Below are positions 29,389 through 38,032 of a stretch of 64,000 nt of DNA, one piece after another (position 1 is the first letter of the stretch; each line of letters begins with the position of its first letter). The DNA is from Melioribacter sp051488665 (GTDB lineage Bacteria > Bacteroidota > Ignavibacteria > Ignavibacteriales > Melioribacteraceae). Under the pieces are notes generated by a model, which was not told the origin of the DNA, did not search any database, and was given only the letters and a program-made list of their open reading frames with translations. Location of the stretch: NCBI RefSeq assembly GCF_051488665.1, contig NZ_JBPSEG010000008.1:1-64000 (forward strand). The letters are read 5' to 3'. The translations under genes and the position numbers were made by a program.

Positions 29389-31611
29389 TTACATCTCGTC
29401 AATAATCCTGTTCAATACGGTGCACGGTCTCATAACAGCCGAGGCTTTGTTGTCGTCGGGCATGTAATATCCGCCGATGTCGACCGGTTTGCCCTGAACC
29501 GAGATCAGGTCGTTCATTATTTTATCTTCGTTCGAAGAGAGCTCCTTGTATATTCTTTCGAATCTGTTTTTCAAATCGTTGTCTTCGTTTTGATTGGCAA
29601 GTTCTTCCGCCCAATAGAGAGCCAGATAGAACGAGCTGCCGCGGTTGTCGATTTCGCCGGCTTTACGCGACGGCAGTTTTCCGTTTTCTAAATATTTGCC
29701 GATGGCTTTGTCCAGGGCTTCAGCCAGAATTTTCGCTTTGTTGTTCTTGGTCTTTTCATAAACCATTTCGAATGACGGGACCAATGCGCAATACTCGCCG
29801 AGCGAGTCCCAGCGTAAATGATTTTCTTTAATAAGTTGTTCGACGTGTTTTGGAGCGGAACCGCCCGCGCCCGTTTCGAAAAGTCCGCCGCCTTTCAACA
29901 AAGGCACAATCGAAAGCATTCTGGCGCTCGTTCCCAGTTCGAGTATCGGAAATAAATCCGTCAAATAGTCTCTCAAAACATTTCCTGTTACGGAAATAGT
30001 GTCCAATCCTTTACGCGAGCGTTCGCACGTAAACTTCATCGCTTCGGTCGGCTTCATTATTTTTATGTCGAGCCCCGAGGTGTCGTGTTCCTGCAAGTAT
30101 TTATTTACCTTTGCAATAATTTCTCTGTCGTGAGCTCTGTTTTCGTCCAGCCAGAAGACGGCGGGAGTTGAAGAAGTCCTGGCTCTGTTTACGGCAAGTT
30201 TAACCCAGTCTTTAACGGCTTCGTCTTTGGTCTGGCACATTCTGAAAATATCGCCGGCTTCGACTTTTTGTTCGAGTAAAATATTGCCTTCGCTATCGAC
30301 CACTCGCACTGCTCCGTCCGATTTCAATTCGAAAGTTTTGTCGTGCGATCCGTATTCTTCGGCTTTCTTTGCCATCAAACCCACATTCGAAACAGCGCCC
30401 ATTGTAGCCGGGTCGAACTGTCCGTTTGCTTTAACGTCGTCGATCATTGCCTGGTACATTGTGGCATAACTGCGGTCGGGTATCATTGCGATTGTATCCT
30501 GGAGTTCGTCGTTTTTGTTCCACATTTTTCCGCCGTCGCGTATTACAACGGGCATCGAGGCGTCGATTATTACGTCGTTCGGAACGTGCAGATTTGTTTT
30601 GCCTATTCGCGAGTCTACCATCGCCAAATCCGGTCCTGTTTCATAAGCTTTGTTGATGTCGTTTTCAATTTCAATTCGTTTTTCGTCGGGGAGTTTTTTC
30701 AATTTTTCCAGAACGTCCATTAAGCCGTTGTTAACGTTAGCTCCGACTTCCTTCAAAGTATCGGCATGTTTTTCGAGAGCGTCTTTGAAATAGACCGACA
30801 CCGCATGCCCGAACATTATCGGGTCGGACACTTTCATCATCGTGGCTTTCAGATGGAGCGATAGAAGAACGCCGTCTCTTTTGGCTTCTTCAATCTGTCG
30901 TTCGTAAAACTTTCTCAGTTCTTTTACGTTCATTACGGCAGCGTCGATTACCTCGCCTTCGAGCAATTCCAATTTTTCTTTCAGTGTGGTTGCATTGCCG
31001 TTTATGTCGACAAATTCGATTTTGACCGCGGTATTTTTATCGAGAGTGAGCGATTTTTCCGACCCGTAGAAATCCTTTTGATTCATATGAGCCACTTTGG
31101 TTTTGGAATCCTTCGACCACGGCTTCATCATTTTGTGCGGATGTTTTTGCGCGAATTTTTTGACAGATGACGCCGCTCTACGATCGGAGTTTCCTTCTCT
31201 TAATACCGGATTGACGGCCGAGCCCAAAACTTTGGAGTATCGCTCCCGTATTTTCTTTTCTTCGTCCGACGCTGGTTCATCGGGAAAATCCGGCAGCGGA
31301 AATCCTTTCTCCTGAAGTTCTTTGATGGCTGCTTTTAACTGCGGTATCGTTGCGCTTATGTTCGGAAGTTTAATGATGTTCGCGTTCGGATCCTGCGTCA
31401 GTTTGCCCAGTTCCGCCAGGCAGTCGTCTACTCTTTGGCTTTCATTTAAATATTCCGGAAACGCCGCAAGTATTCTGCCTGCAAGCGAAATATCTTTTTC
31501 TTCGAATTCAATGCCGGTTCCTTTAGTAAAAGATTTTAAGATCGGCAGCAGCGAATAACTTGCCAACGCCGGCGCTTCGTCCGTCTTTGTCCACATTATT
31601 TTAAAACTCAT
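29389..31611 (-). CDS. icd: NADP-dependent isocitrate dehydrogenase, monomeric type
   Basis: Oxidative decarboxylation of isocitrate to 2-oxoglutarate with NADP+. At 740 residues it belongs to the monomeric 80-kDa family (IDH-II), unrelated in length to the usual 45-kDa dimer. Hallmarks are MWTKTDEAPALASYSLLPI at the N-terminus, ANIIKLPNISATIPQL, the substrate region GSAVNPVLREGNSDRR (Ser/Asn/Arg contacts, about 131-146), FDPATMGAVSNVGLMAKKAEEYGSHD and GGLFETGAGGSAPKHV. It is expressed alone, with its own terminator and an AGAGGAAA ribosome site. No regulator or TCA gene is adjacent. Confidence 0.96.
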   Translation of the reverse strand: MSFKIMWTKTDEAPALASYSLLPILKSFTKGTGIEFEEKDISLAGRILAAFPEYLNESQRVDDCLAELGKLTQDPNANIIKLPNISATIPQLKAAIKELQEKGFPLPDFPDEPASDEEKKIRERYSKVLGSAVNPVLREGNSDRRAASSVKKFAQKHPHKMMKPWSKDSKTKVAHMNQKDFYGSEKSLTLDKNTAVKIEFVDINGNATTLKEKLELLEGEVIDAAVMNVKELRKFYERQIEEAKRDGVLLSLHLKATMMKVSDPIMFGHAVSVYFKDALEKHADTLKEVGANVNNGLMDVLEKLKKLPDEKRIEIENDINKAYETGPDLAMVDSRIGKTNLHVPNDVIIDASMPVVIRDGGKMWNKNDELQDTIAMIPDRSYATMYQAMIDDVKANGQFDPATMGAVSNVGLMAKKAEEYGSHDKTFELKSDGAVRVVDSEGNILLEQKVEAGDIFRMCQTKDEAVKDWVKLAVNRARTSSTPAVFWLDENRAHDREIIAKVNKYLQEHDTSGLDIKIMKPTEAMKFTCERSRKGLDTISVTGNVLRDYLTDLFPILELGTSARMLSIVPLLKGGGLFETGAGGSAPKHVEQLIKENHLRWDSLGEYCALVPSFEMVYEKTKNNKAKILAEALDKAIGKYLENGKLPSRKAGEIDNRGSSFYLALYWAEELANQNEDNDLKNRFERIYKELSSNEDKIMNDLISVQGKPVDIGGYYMPDDNKASAVMRPCTVLNRIIDEM

Positions 31612-32017
31612 AACTGTTTCCTCTTATGTTTCCGATTAGATTTTTATTTATCGCTTTAAAATACAGATTTAAGCTTAATTAATGAATAAAATTGAATAGA
31701 AGGACACGGAATATTTTTTTTATGGGAAATGGTAATTGTGAATTCATGCTTTTAATATGTATGCGAAGATTTAATTCGAATACAGATATGAAAAATATAT
31801 TTTTAGTCGGGGGATTAAAATTAACTTAGGGGGAGTTGTACTATACTTTTCTGAACTCATTATGAAGCGGTAATTATTTTTGTTGATAGTATGTGAATAT
31901 TTAATTAGTTTAATGTTTAGTTAGGGATCTCGAGGGATTTTTTTGCGAGCGTAAGCAATACCAGTTTTATTACCGATAGTGTAAAGTTTATCCGAGTAAT
32001 TTAATAGAGCGACAAAA
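31612..32017. other. Intergenic region, divergent promoters presumed
   Basis: About 406 bp separate icd from the divergent lipoprotein gene. The sequence is very A/T-rich; I see no gene, RNA or repeat. TTTAATGTTTAG (about 31908-31919) and GTAAAGTTTATC (about 31980-31991) resemble degenerate Bacteroidota -7 boxes but lack a spaced TTG. Confidence 0.45.
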
Positions 32018-33139
32018 ATGAGCAACAAATATCTGATAGGATTATTAATTATTATATCATTTACGGCTTGCGAAAGGAAAATTATAAATGAGCCGCCCGT
32101 CGTTGAAATGGTCAATTTGCAGCCTCTTGACGAAGGTCAGATGATGATTAATGACTTTCAGGTCAAACTTACGAATACCGGACTACTCTCTGTTCCCGGT
32201 CTTATTTACGAAGCGGGATTGTGGATCGGAATGGAGAAAAACGGCGAGATAAGAGGGAATCTGATATATACACAACCGCCGTATTCAAATTATATGGCGG
32301 AACAGTCGGGCAGGAAAATCGGTGTGTACGCGCTGGAAACAGGAATTATTTACAATACTTCAGGCTGGCCTAGTGATCTGGAAGGGCAGATGGATAGAAA
32401 CGGACCGAAAATTTACGGAGATAAAATGTTGTGGACGGCTCTTATGTCGGACACGACAATATCGGAACCGCTTTTTTACGCATACCCGATAAAAGATTTG
32501 CTCGTTACCGCCGCTGTCTATGCATATAATTCCGAAGATTTGAAGGATGTTATTTTTATAAAATACTGCATCAAAAACTTAAGTTATGAAACGTGGGAAA
32601 ATTTGCGCGCCGGCTTTTTTACCGATACTGACATCGGATTTTCATTAAACAACAAAACGGCATATGATTCTGTCAAACAAATTTCCTATACGTATGATAC
32701 CGTAGACTTTAATGTGGCGGGTTATAAATTTTTGGAAACTCCAAAGAATAGCGGCGTCTACAGTCATAGGATAATGAGGAAGAACAATTATATCAATCCC
32801 GAGTTTGGCGAGTACAGCTTCAAAAGACCCGAACAAATAATGTATGTATTAAAAGGTCTCTCAAACGACGGTCAGCCGATGATAAATCCTGTTACGAATA
32901 AAGAAACGCTCTTTGCATTTACGGGCGATCCGATTACGCGCACAGGCTGGCTCGATTCGCCTGTGGACGTACGCAGCTTTTTATCGACCGGCGAATTAAC
33001 TTTGAAACCCCGAGAGAAAGCCTGGCTTACCATAGCGCTTGTATATAAAAAGGATAATAGTCTCAAGAACGCGATAAGAGAGATGAAACTGAAAATTGAA
33101 AGAGTTTATGCAAATAAAAGTCTGTGGGATTTTAAATGA
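32018..33139 (+). CDS. Putative lipoprotein of unknown function
   Basis: A 373-residue protein with a short hydrophobic leader and lipobox ending at Cys18 (IISFTAC), so it is probably processed by Lgt and signal peptidase II. The mature part is beta-rich (LTNTGLLSVPGLIYEAGLWIG, FIKYCIKNLSYETWENLRAGFFTDTDIG) and looks like one of the large secreted families of Ignavibacteria/Bacteroidota, but no named domain is recognisable. There is no C-terminal sorting tail of the type IX type. The tRNA-Thr-derived repeats begin about 100 bp after its stop. Confidence 0.72.
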   Translation: MSNKYLIGLLIIISFTACERKIINEPPVVEMVNLQPLDEGQMMINDFQVKLTNTGLLSVPGLIYEAGLWIGMEKNGEIRGNLIYTQPPYSNYMAEQSGRKIGVYALETGIIYNTSGWPSDLEGQMDRNGPKIYGDKMLWTALMSDTTISEPLFYAYPIKDLLVTAAVYAYNSEDLKDVIFIKYCIKNLSYETWENLRAGFFTDTDIGFSLNNKTAYDSVKQISYTYDTVDFNVAGYKFLETPKNSGVYSHRIMRKNNYINPEFGEYSFKRPEQIMYVLKGLSNDGQPMINPVTNKETLFAFTGDPITRTGWLDSPVDVRSFLSTGELTLKPREKAWLTIALVYKKDNSLKNAIREMKLKIERVYANKSLWDFK

Positions 33140-33240
33140 TAGTGTAAGATTTAGCCGCTGAGATCTTGAGTTACAGATAACCGGAAATGCTTAATTCTAT
33201 ATAGTCTGCAGGTGTTACAATACAGCATAAAGCTGTTAAA

Positions 33241-33933
33241 CTCCGGGACTTGTGAAGAGTTATAATCGGTAAACGGAAAATAAAATATTGGTCGAGTTAA
33301 AATAAAAAAAACCGGTAAAATACCGGGCTTTCTGAGCTGGTCCCGCCAGGGCGGGATAAACTCCGGGACTTGTGAAGAGTTGTAATCGGTAAACGGAAAA
33401 TGAAATATTAGTCGATTTAAAATAAAAAACCCGGTGAAATTACCGGGCTTCCTGAGCTGGTCCCGCCAAGGCGGGATAAACTCCGGGACTTGTAAAGAGT
33501 TATAATCGGTAAATGGAAGATGAAATATTAGTCGATTTAAAATAAAAAAACCCGGTATAATACCGGGCTTCCTGAGCTGGTCCCGCCAAGGCGGGATAAA
33601 CTCCGGGACTTGTAAAGAGTTGCAATCGGTAAACGGAAAATGAAATATTAGTCGATTTAAAATAAAAAACCCGGTGAAATACCGGGCTTCCTGAGCTGGT
33701 CCCGCCAAGGCGGGATAAACTTCGGGACTTGTAAAGAGTTATAATCGGTAAACGGAAAATGAAATATTAGTCGATTTAAAATAAAAAACCCGGTATAATA
33801 CCGGGCTTCCTGAGCTGGTCCCGCCAAGGCGGGATAAACTCCTGGACTTGTAAAGAGTTATAATCGGTAAATGGAAGATGAAATATTAGTCGATTTAAAA
33901 TAAAAAAACCCGGTATAATACCGGGCTTCCTGA
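33241..33933 (-). repeat. Tandem array of tRNA-Thr 3'-end + terminator copies with inserted palindrome
   Basis: Six units of 119-120 bp begin at 33241, 33361, 33481, 33601, 33720 and 33839. Read on the minus strand, a complete unit has a degenerate tRNA-Thr 3' end (ACAAGTCCC ... CCAGC), then the same TCAGGAAG and CCCGG/CCGGG terminator that follows the intact tRNA. Between CCC and CCAGC lies an insert that includes the palindrome TCCCGCC/GGCGGGA. The palindrome is present five times (33341, 33461, 33581, 33699, 33818); the outermost unit lacks it. Loop bases vary (AA or AG) while arms are constant. The rest of each unit is a conserved A/T-rich linker. There are no unique spacers, so this is not CRISPR. 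Confidence 0.9.
33902..33927 (-). terminator. Intrinsic terminator of tRNA-Thr
   Basis: CCCGGTAT (33909-33916) pairs with ATACCGGG (33918-33925), with a U run on the minus strand from the A tract 33902-33908. Near-identical hairpins recur in each upstream repeat unit (about 33311, 33430, 33550, 33669, 33787). Confidence 0.88.
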
Positions 33934-34005
33934 GCTGGCGAAGGGACTTGAACCCCCGACCTGCTGATTACAAGTCAGCTGCTCTACCAACTGAGCTACG
34001 CCAGC
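33934..34005 (-). tRNA. tRNA-Thr (anticodon TGT)
   Basis: On the minus strand a complete 72-nt cloverleaf is seen. The acceptor GCTGGCG pairs with CGCCAGC. The D arm is GCTC...GAGC with AGTTGGTA loop, and the anticodon arm GCTGA-CTTGTAA-TCAGC reads TGT. The T arm is GGGGG/CCCTT-type with TTCAAGT. CCA is not encoded. It is flanked on the 5' side by truncated copies of its own 5' half and on the 3' side by copies of its 3' end; it is the only intact copy here. Confidence 0.96.
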
Positions 34006-34021
34006 ATAAAGTAAAAAACTT

Positions 34022-34187
34022 AAAGTCAGCTGCTCTACCTCCGTCGGCTGACGGATGAGCTACGCCAGCATAAAGTAAAAAACTTAAAGTCAGCTGCTCT
34101 ACCTCCGTCAGTTGACGGATGAGCTACGCCAGCATAAAATAAAAAATCAAAAGTCAGCTGCTCTACCTCCGTCGGCTGACGGATGAG
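34022..34187 (-). repeat. Three tandem tRNA-Thr 5'-half copies with palindrome in the D-loop
   Basis: Copies at 34022-34069, 34086-34133 and 34150-34187 (the outermost is truncated before the acceptor strand), period about 64 bp. Each reads GCTGGCGTAGCTCA, then a TCCGTC-NNNN-GACGGA palindrome replacing the normal GTT of the D-loop, then GGTAGAGCAGCTGACTT. Each copy ends within the anticodon loop, followed by an A/T linker. The central four bases vary (AGCC in copies 1 and 3, AACT in copy 2) while the arms are constant. The D stem GCTC/GAGC is preserved, so the insert would extend the D arm of an RNA. Confidence 0.92.
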
Positions 34188-34214
34188 TCTATAATTTTTC
34201 AAAATTAACGTCTG

Positions 34215-34246
34215 CAAATCTACTAAATTATCCTGTTTGAGTGCAA
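34215..34246 (-). promoter_or_regulatory. Bacteroidota-type promoter for the tRNA-Thr array
   Basis: On the minus strand TTG (34246-34244) is followed after 21 bp by TAGATTTG (34222-34215), an exact TAnnTTTG -7 box. A start near 34208 would transcribe the three 5'-half copies before the intact tRNA-Thr, so the copies are likely part of the tRNA precursor. Confidence 0.6.
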
Positions 34247-34297
34247 TATCGAGCCGAATTTTTTTTATTTTTGTTCATGCCAAAAAATATTCCATAA

Positions 34298-35056
34298 ATG
34301 ACGAAAAACGAACTGAAATATTATTCATCATTACAAAAAAAGAAACATCGTAAAACGGAGGGAAAATTCCCTGTTGAAGGGGCTAAATTGATCCGCGAAG
34401 CTATCGAGTCGGAATTTATATGTGAAATTGTTTTTTATACTCATCTGTTTGAAGATAAATACGGGGAATTTTTGGAGTATCTCAAATTCAAAGGATGCAA
34501 GTCGGAGTTAATATCTCAAAAGGAGTTGGAAAGATTGAGCGATACGGAAACGCCTCAGGGGATTATCGGAATTTTCAGTGAAAAAAACGTTTCCACATCG
34601 AACGCGAACCCTCAATTCCTTCTGGCGCTTGAAGATATCTCCGATCCCGGAAACATGGGAACCATTATCCGAAACGCCGACTGGTTCGGACTGAAAAAGA
34701 TTATTGCAAGCAACAACTGCGCGGAAATTTATAACCCGAAAGTAATCAGATCGTCAGCCGGATCGGTTTTTCATATTGAAATTTTATTTTCTAATGATTT
34801 TTATGATTTGCTTGCCGGTCTGAAAAAAGACGGATACATTGTTCTCACGGCGGATTTGAAAGGAGAAAGTATTTATGAATTTACTCCAGGCGGCAAAATT
34901 ATTTTGACGCTTTCGAACGAAGCCAAAGGTCCGTCCGATAAATTGAAATCGATCACAGATAAACTAATAACGATACCGGGAGGCGGAAGGGCAGAATCTC
35001 TGAACGTGGCTTCGGCTTCGGCTGTCCTGATTTCTGAATTGGCGCGTAAAATTTAA
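34298..35056 (+). CDS. TrmH/SpoU family RNA 2'-O-methyltransferase
   Basis: A 252-residue SPOUT methyltransferase. The N-terminal substrate-binding part (VEGAKLIREAIES, about 25-38) precedes the knotted SPOUT domain with the three family motifs. Motif 1 is LEDISDPGNMGTIIRNADWFG (about 106-126); motif 2 is ILTLSNEAKGPSD (about 206-218); motif 3 is ITIPGGGRAESLNVASASAVLI (about 225-246). It most likely 2'-O-methylates rRNA (RlmB type), but a tRNA target cannot be excluded. A TATTTTTG box lies upstream at 34266-34273, divergent from the tRNA-Thr promoter. Its 3' end overlaps the opposing gene by 4 bp. Confidence 0.9.
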   Translation: MTKNELKYYSSLQKKKHRKTEGKFPVEGAKLIREAIESEFICEIVFYTHLFEDKYGEFLEYLKFKGCKSELISQKELERLSDTETPQGIIGIFSEKNVSTSNANPQFLLALEDISDPGNMGTIIRNADWFGLKKIIASNNCAEIYNPKVIRSSAGSVFHIEILFSNDFYDLLAGLKKDGYIVLTADLKGESIYEFTPGGKIILTLSNEAKGPSDKLKSITDKLITIPGGGRAESLNVASASAVLISELARKI

Positions 35057-36954
35057 TCGAAAAATTCCCACGCCACTCCGAATCTTACCGCGCGTTCCTG
35101 CTTCGGATAATACGGAACAATAAAGTATTTTGAATTGAGCAAATTCTCGAAAACAAAATAGAGAATGGCGCGCTCCTGCAATTGACCCGCAAAGAAAAAG
35201 TCGATTTGATTTGACGGCTTGAATAAATAGTCGTCGTATTTGTAGATATGCCACGAAGCAGTAATCATCCTTTCGAAATCATAATAAATGCCAGGTCTTT
35301 TGCCGTAGAGGTAAAAATTAAATCCGGTTTTTAAATTAAGATTATTATTGAAAAGAGTGTCGACGTAATAGATTCCGCCGGTCGATATAATATCGGGGAG
35401 TCCGAGCGAATTTCTTCCTTCCCGGTTGAAATAATAACTTGAATTGGTTTCGAACAGAAATTTCCAGAGCTTTAATGAGGCGCGTAAATTCGCGCCGTCT
35501 ATTAAAATATTTTTGGAAATGAAACCGGATTCGGTCATGATTAATTTATTCTTTATATCCTTTCTAAAGTAAGAAGCTTCGGCGTTTATCAGAGGCGAAT
35601 AATATGATAATTTGATTTCGGCATTATGATAAATTTGTTTGCCGGATTCGCCGAATAGACTTTTCTCGTACAGATTATACGGCTTGCTGAAATTCGAATA
35701 TCCCGCATAAAATATAAATCCCAATGGAGTTCTCAGGCTTAAGTCGGCTCCGTAACCAAGATGGGAAGAGCCGTTATAATTCAGATATTTTCCGAAGTAC
35801 GAAAGTTCGAGTTTTTCTTGCAATGTTTTTGTAGAGCCGATTAAAGAGGAAGCAAGAACGGTTAGTTTATCTTCGTCGATAAGCGGAGACGAAACGGATG
35901 TATATTCAAATTGATTAATAGAATAAAACCGGAAGGCTCCGAAATTTAACGATTGATTGTAATTCAAGCCCGCGCTGTTCGATGAGTTGTCGTGAATTAT
36001 TGTATCGACGCCGGTTTGCGTTATAAAATATGTCGTATCGTTTTGTCTGTATTCATTTAGATGCGAGCGAAGAAAAAACGAGATTTTGTACGGCGCATTC
36101 GAATCCAGATACGATTTTATTCCCCCATCAAAGTATTGAAGCGTTGACTTCTGATACCGGTAATAGAAATTAACCGGCGCAAGAATCGGATTGTAGATTA
36201 CCGGATTTTCGTAATCGAGCGGCGAAGCAACCGCCGAATCAATATTTACGCCTCCGTTTAATTGTGTGTTTGTTTTGGAATACTTGTACGAAGAAAACGC
36301 AAACGTAGAATCGCTCAATTTATAATTTGTTTTTAATGTAAACGCCCAGAGACTGTAATCGCTGTTCGGGTATCGAAGACCCGCGCTTTGATTCGTTAAC
36401 TCGAATGAGATATTGAGCTTTTCTGAAAAATTCGAATTGAAATAGCCGTCGATAAAACCTTCGTCGTAAGGCGCCTGATAATAACGCAGACGTGTGTACG
36501 GTCTTTCATGCAAATATTTTCTTGATACGAAATTTATTGCTGCCGGATTATTATCCGCGCCGTATAAAAATCCTCTTGCCAGAGGAATTAATTCTATTTC
36601 TTCTATGCTTTCGGACTGGAATAAGTTTAAGTCGAATGAGTTGAAGATTCTGTCGTTGAGAAATGCCTGGTCGCTCAAAACGGAGATGTTGTTAAAGCCT
36701 TCGCCATATAAAATTAATTCGTGCGGCTGTCCTGTAAAACCGAGGTCTCTCAGAAATCCGAAAGGCATTAATTTAAAAAAATCGCCGGGGTACCTGTAGT
36801 CGGAAAAATTGATATATTTTTTTGATATCGAATTACCGGTCGAATCGATTAAAGCGCCCGTTTTGTGGAGAGTCGAATCGGTCTGTCCTTCAATGATTAC
36901 AAAAGAGACAATAACCAGCCCCAAAATTCTTATTGTCGTTCTTAATATTTTCAT
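35053..36954 (-). CDS. TonB-receptor-like outer-membrane protein
   Basis: A 633-residue exported protein. The signal peptide is about 1-24, followed by a plug-like region (FFKLMPFGFLRDLGFTGQPHELILYGEGFNNISVLSDQ, and IEEIELIPLARGFLYGADNNPAAINFVSRK, about 55-150) similar to TonB-dependent receptor plugs. A long beta-barrel segment ends in VRFGVAWEFFD. There is no recognisable carboxypeptidase-like N-domain or TonB box. It may therefore be a TonB-independent putative porin of the Ignavibacteria type. The substrate is unknown. It is convergent with trmH, overlapping 4 bp. Confidence 0.78.
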   Translation of the reverse strand: MKILRTTIRILGLVIVSFVIIEGQTDSTLHKTGALIDSTGNSISKKYINFSDYRYPGDFFKLMPFGFLRDLGFTGQPHELILYGEGFNNISVLSDQAFLNDRIFNSFDLNLFQSESIEEIELIPLARGFLYGADNNPAAINFVSRKYLHERPYTRLRYYQAPYDEGFIDGYFNSNFSEKLNISFELTNQSAGLRYPNSDYSLWAFTLKTNYKLSDSTFAFSSYKYSKTNTQLNGGVNIDSAVASPLDYENPVIYNPILAPVNFYYRYQKSTLQYFDGGIKSYLDSNAPYKISFFLRSHLNEYRQNDTTYFITQTGVDTIIHDNSSNSAGLNYNQSLNFGAFRFYSINQFEYTSVSSPLIDEDKLTVLASSLIGSTKTLQEKLELSYFGKYLNYNGSSHLGYGADLSLRTPLGFIFYAGYSNFSKPYNLYEKSLFGESGKQIYHNAEIKLSYYSPLINAEASYFRKDIKNKLIMTESGFISKNILIDGANLRASLKLWKFLFETNSSYYFNREGRNSLGLPDIISTGGIYYVDTLFNNNLNLKTGFNFYLYGKRPGIYYDFERMITASWHIYKYDDYLFKPSNQIDFFFAGQLQERAILYFVFENLLNSKYFIVPYYPKQERAVRFGVAWEFFD

Positions 36955-37059
36955 AGTGCAAAAATAGTTTTAATTATTAAATCAAAAAAGCGTGAAATCT
37001 ATTGATTAATTATAAGCCGTTGACATAAATCAAAATGTTGATAAAAAAGACAAAAAATG

Positions 37060-37091
37060 TTTGTTTTAAGTTGAAAAATTGTTAAATTTTG
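37060..37091 (+). promoter_or_regulatory. Candidate promoter of the HU gene
   Basis: TTTG (37060-37063), a 19-bp spacer and TAAATTTTG (37083-37091) match the Bacteroidota -33/-7 arrangement with one displaced base. A start near 37098 leaves a leader of about 48 nt before the HU ATG and rules out the longer upstream reading frame. Confidence 0.45.
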
Positions 37092-37145
37092 TACGTCTGC
37101 GAAAAGCAGGAATGTAAAACATTCAATAATAAAAGGAGTAATCCT

Positions 37146-37430
37146 ATGCCAATGACAAAGAGTCAAATTGTAGACCACATGGCAAAGAAGACCGGGCTTA
37201 CAAAAAAACAAACAACTCAGTTCCTGGAAGAGTTTGTGGCTCTGGCTTACAAAGAAGCTAAAAAAGAGTTCCTTATTCCCGGTCTGGGTAAAGTAGTTCT
37301 GGTTAAAAGAAAAGCTCGCAAAGGAAGAAATCCACAAACCGGCGAAACAATCAAAATTCCTGCAAAGAAAGTTCTCAAATTCAGATTCGTTAAAGCAGCT
37401 AAAGACGCTATACTGGGAACAAAAAAATAA
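37146..37430 (+). CDS. HU/IHF family DNA-binding protein
   Basis: A 94-residue nucleoid-associated protein. Start at ATG 37146, behind an AAAAGGAG ribosome site; an earlier in-frame start lies inside the promoter. Features are MTKSQIVDHMAKKTGLTKKQT (helices 1-2), IPGLGKVVLVKRKARKGRNPQTGE (beta arm with the RNPxTGE signature) and IKIPAKKVLKFRFVKAAKDAI. It bends and compacts DNA as a dimer. It is followed by a strong terminator, so it is monocistronic. Confidence 0.96.
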   Translation: MPMTKSQIVDHMAKKTGLTKKQTTQFLEEFVALAYKEAKKEFLIPGLGKVVLVKRKARKGRNPQTGETIKIPAKKVLKFRFVKAAKDAILGTKK

Positions 37431-37463
37431 GCTGTCTTTATTCTTTTAATATCTTTGTAAATG

Positions 37464-37488
37464 GAGGCTGATTTGTCAGCCTCTTTTT
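37464..37488 (+). terminator. Intrinsic terminator of the HU gene
   Basis: GAGGCTGA (37464-37471) pairs with TCAGCCTC (37476-37483) around TTTG, followed by TTTTT. The stop codon of the opposing membrane protein gene falls inside the stem. Confidence 0.9.
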
Positions 37489-37976
37489 ATTTTCCCTCTG
37501 TCGGTTTTAATCTTGCTCAATAATTCATTGTAAAGTTTATCGGGCACGTTTCTTAATATTTTTGTCAACAGTTTTTGGAAATCTCCGACGTGCGAATAGA
37601 AACCGACCGTAACGTTCTGTGATTTATCATGAAGATAAATCGGTCGTGTGGGAAAACCGCTGAAAATTCCGCCTCGCAATTCGTCGATATTTTTGTAATG
37701 AATGACTATCTTCTTTTTGCTCATAAAAAAGTCGTCGCATATCATCTTCTCATTATCGGCTTCGATTACAAACGGGAAAAGACGATATGTTTTTATAAAA
37801 TATCTGTTGAGTATATAGATTATTAGTCCGTTAATTGCTGCGGGAAAGACGAAATACCATTTCTCTGATATAAAATAAATCGAAGAAATAAAATGAATAG
37901 AAAGAAAAAACGTCGCTATGATATTTCCGTACCGATAAATTATACGGGCAAAAAAAGAATAACTGAATTTTTCCAT
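37476..37976 (-). CDS. Small membrane protein with PH-like domain
   Basis: The ATG at 37976 (MEKFSYSFFARII) is preferred over an upstream in-frame start, which would overlap the divergent YpdA gene. The 166-residue protein has two hydrophobic helices (about 20-40 and 45-65) followed by a soluble beta-rich part (RLFPFVIEADNEKMICDDFF, IVIHYKNIDELRGGIFSG). This layout resembles the bacterial PH-domain membrane proteins. It lacks named motifs. The start region is 56 bp from ypdA, divergent. Function unknown. Confidence 0.65.
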   Translation of the reverse strand: MEKFSYSFFARIIYRYGNIIATFFLSIHFISSIYFISEKWYFVFPAAINGLIIYILNRYFIKTYRLFPFVIEADNEKMICDDFFMSKKKIVIHYKNIDELRGGIFSGFPTRPIYLHDKSQNVTVGFYSHVGDFQKLLTKILRNVPDKLYNELLSKIKTDRGKIKRG

Positions 37977-38032
37977 TTCGTTTTTTGTTAATGTTTCGAA
38001 TAACCGATTGTTAATATAGAAAAAAATATTGT

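Noticed and set aside
29389..31611. Possible link of the monomeric isocitrate dehydrogenase to a reductive TCA cluster
   Set aside because: No ATP-citrate lyase, ferredoxin oxidoreductase or other TCA gene lies nearby, so the window gives no evidence either way.
33151..33708. A 185-codon minus-strand frame with repeated FILNRLIFHFPF units
   Set aside because: It is produced by the 120-bp tRNA-derived repeats read through in one frame. It has no start signal, and the repeats contain terminators and tRNA ends, so it is not a protein.
33241..34187. CRISPR-like appearance of regularly spaced repeats
   Set aside because: Repeat units are 60-120 bp and the linkers between them are themselves conserved. 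There are no unique spacers and no cas genes.
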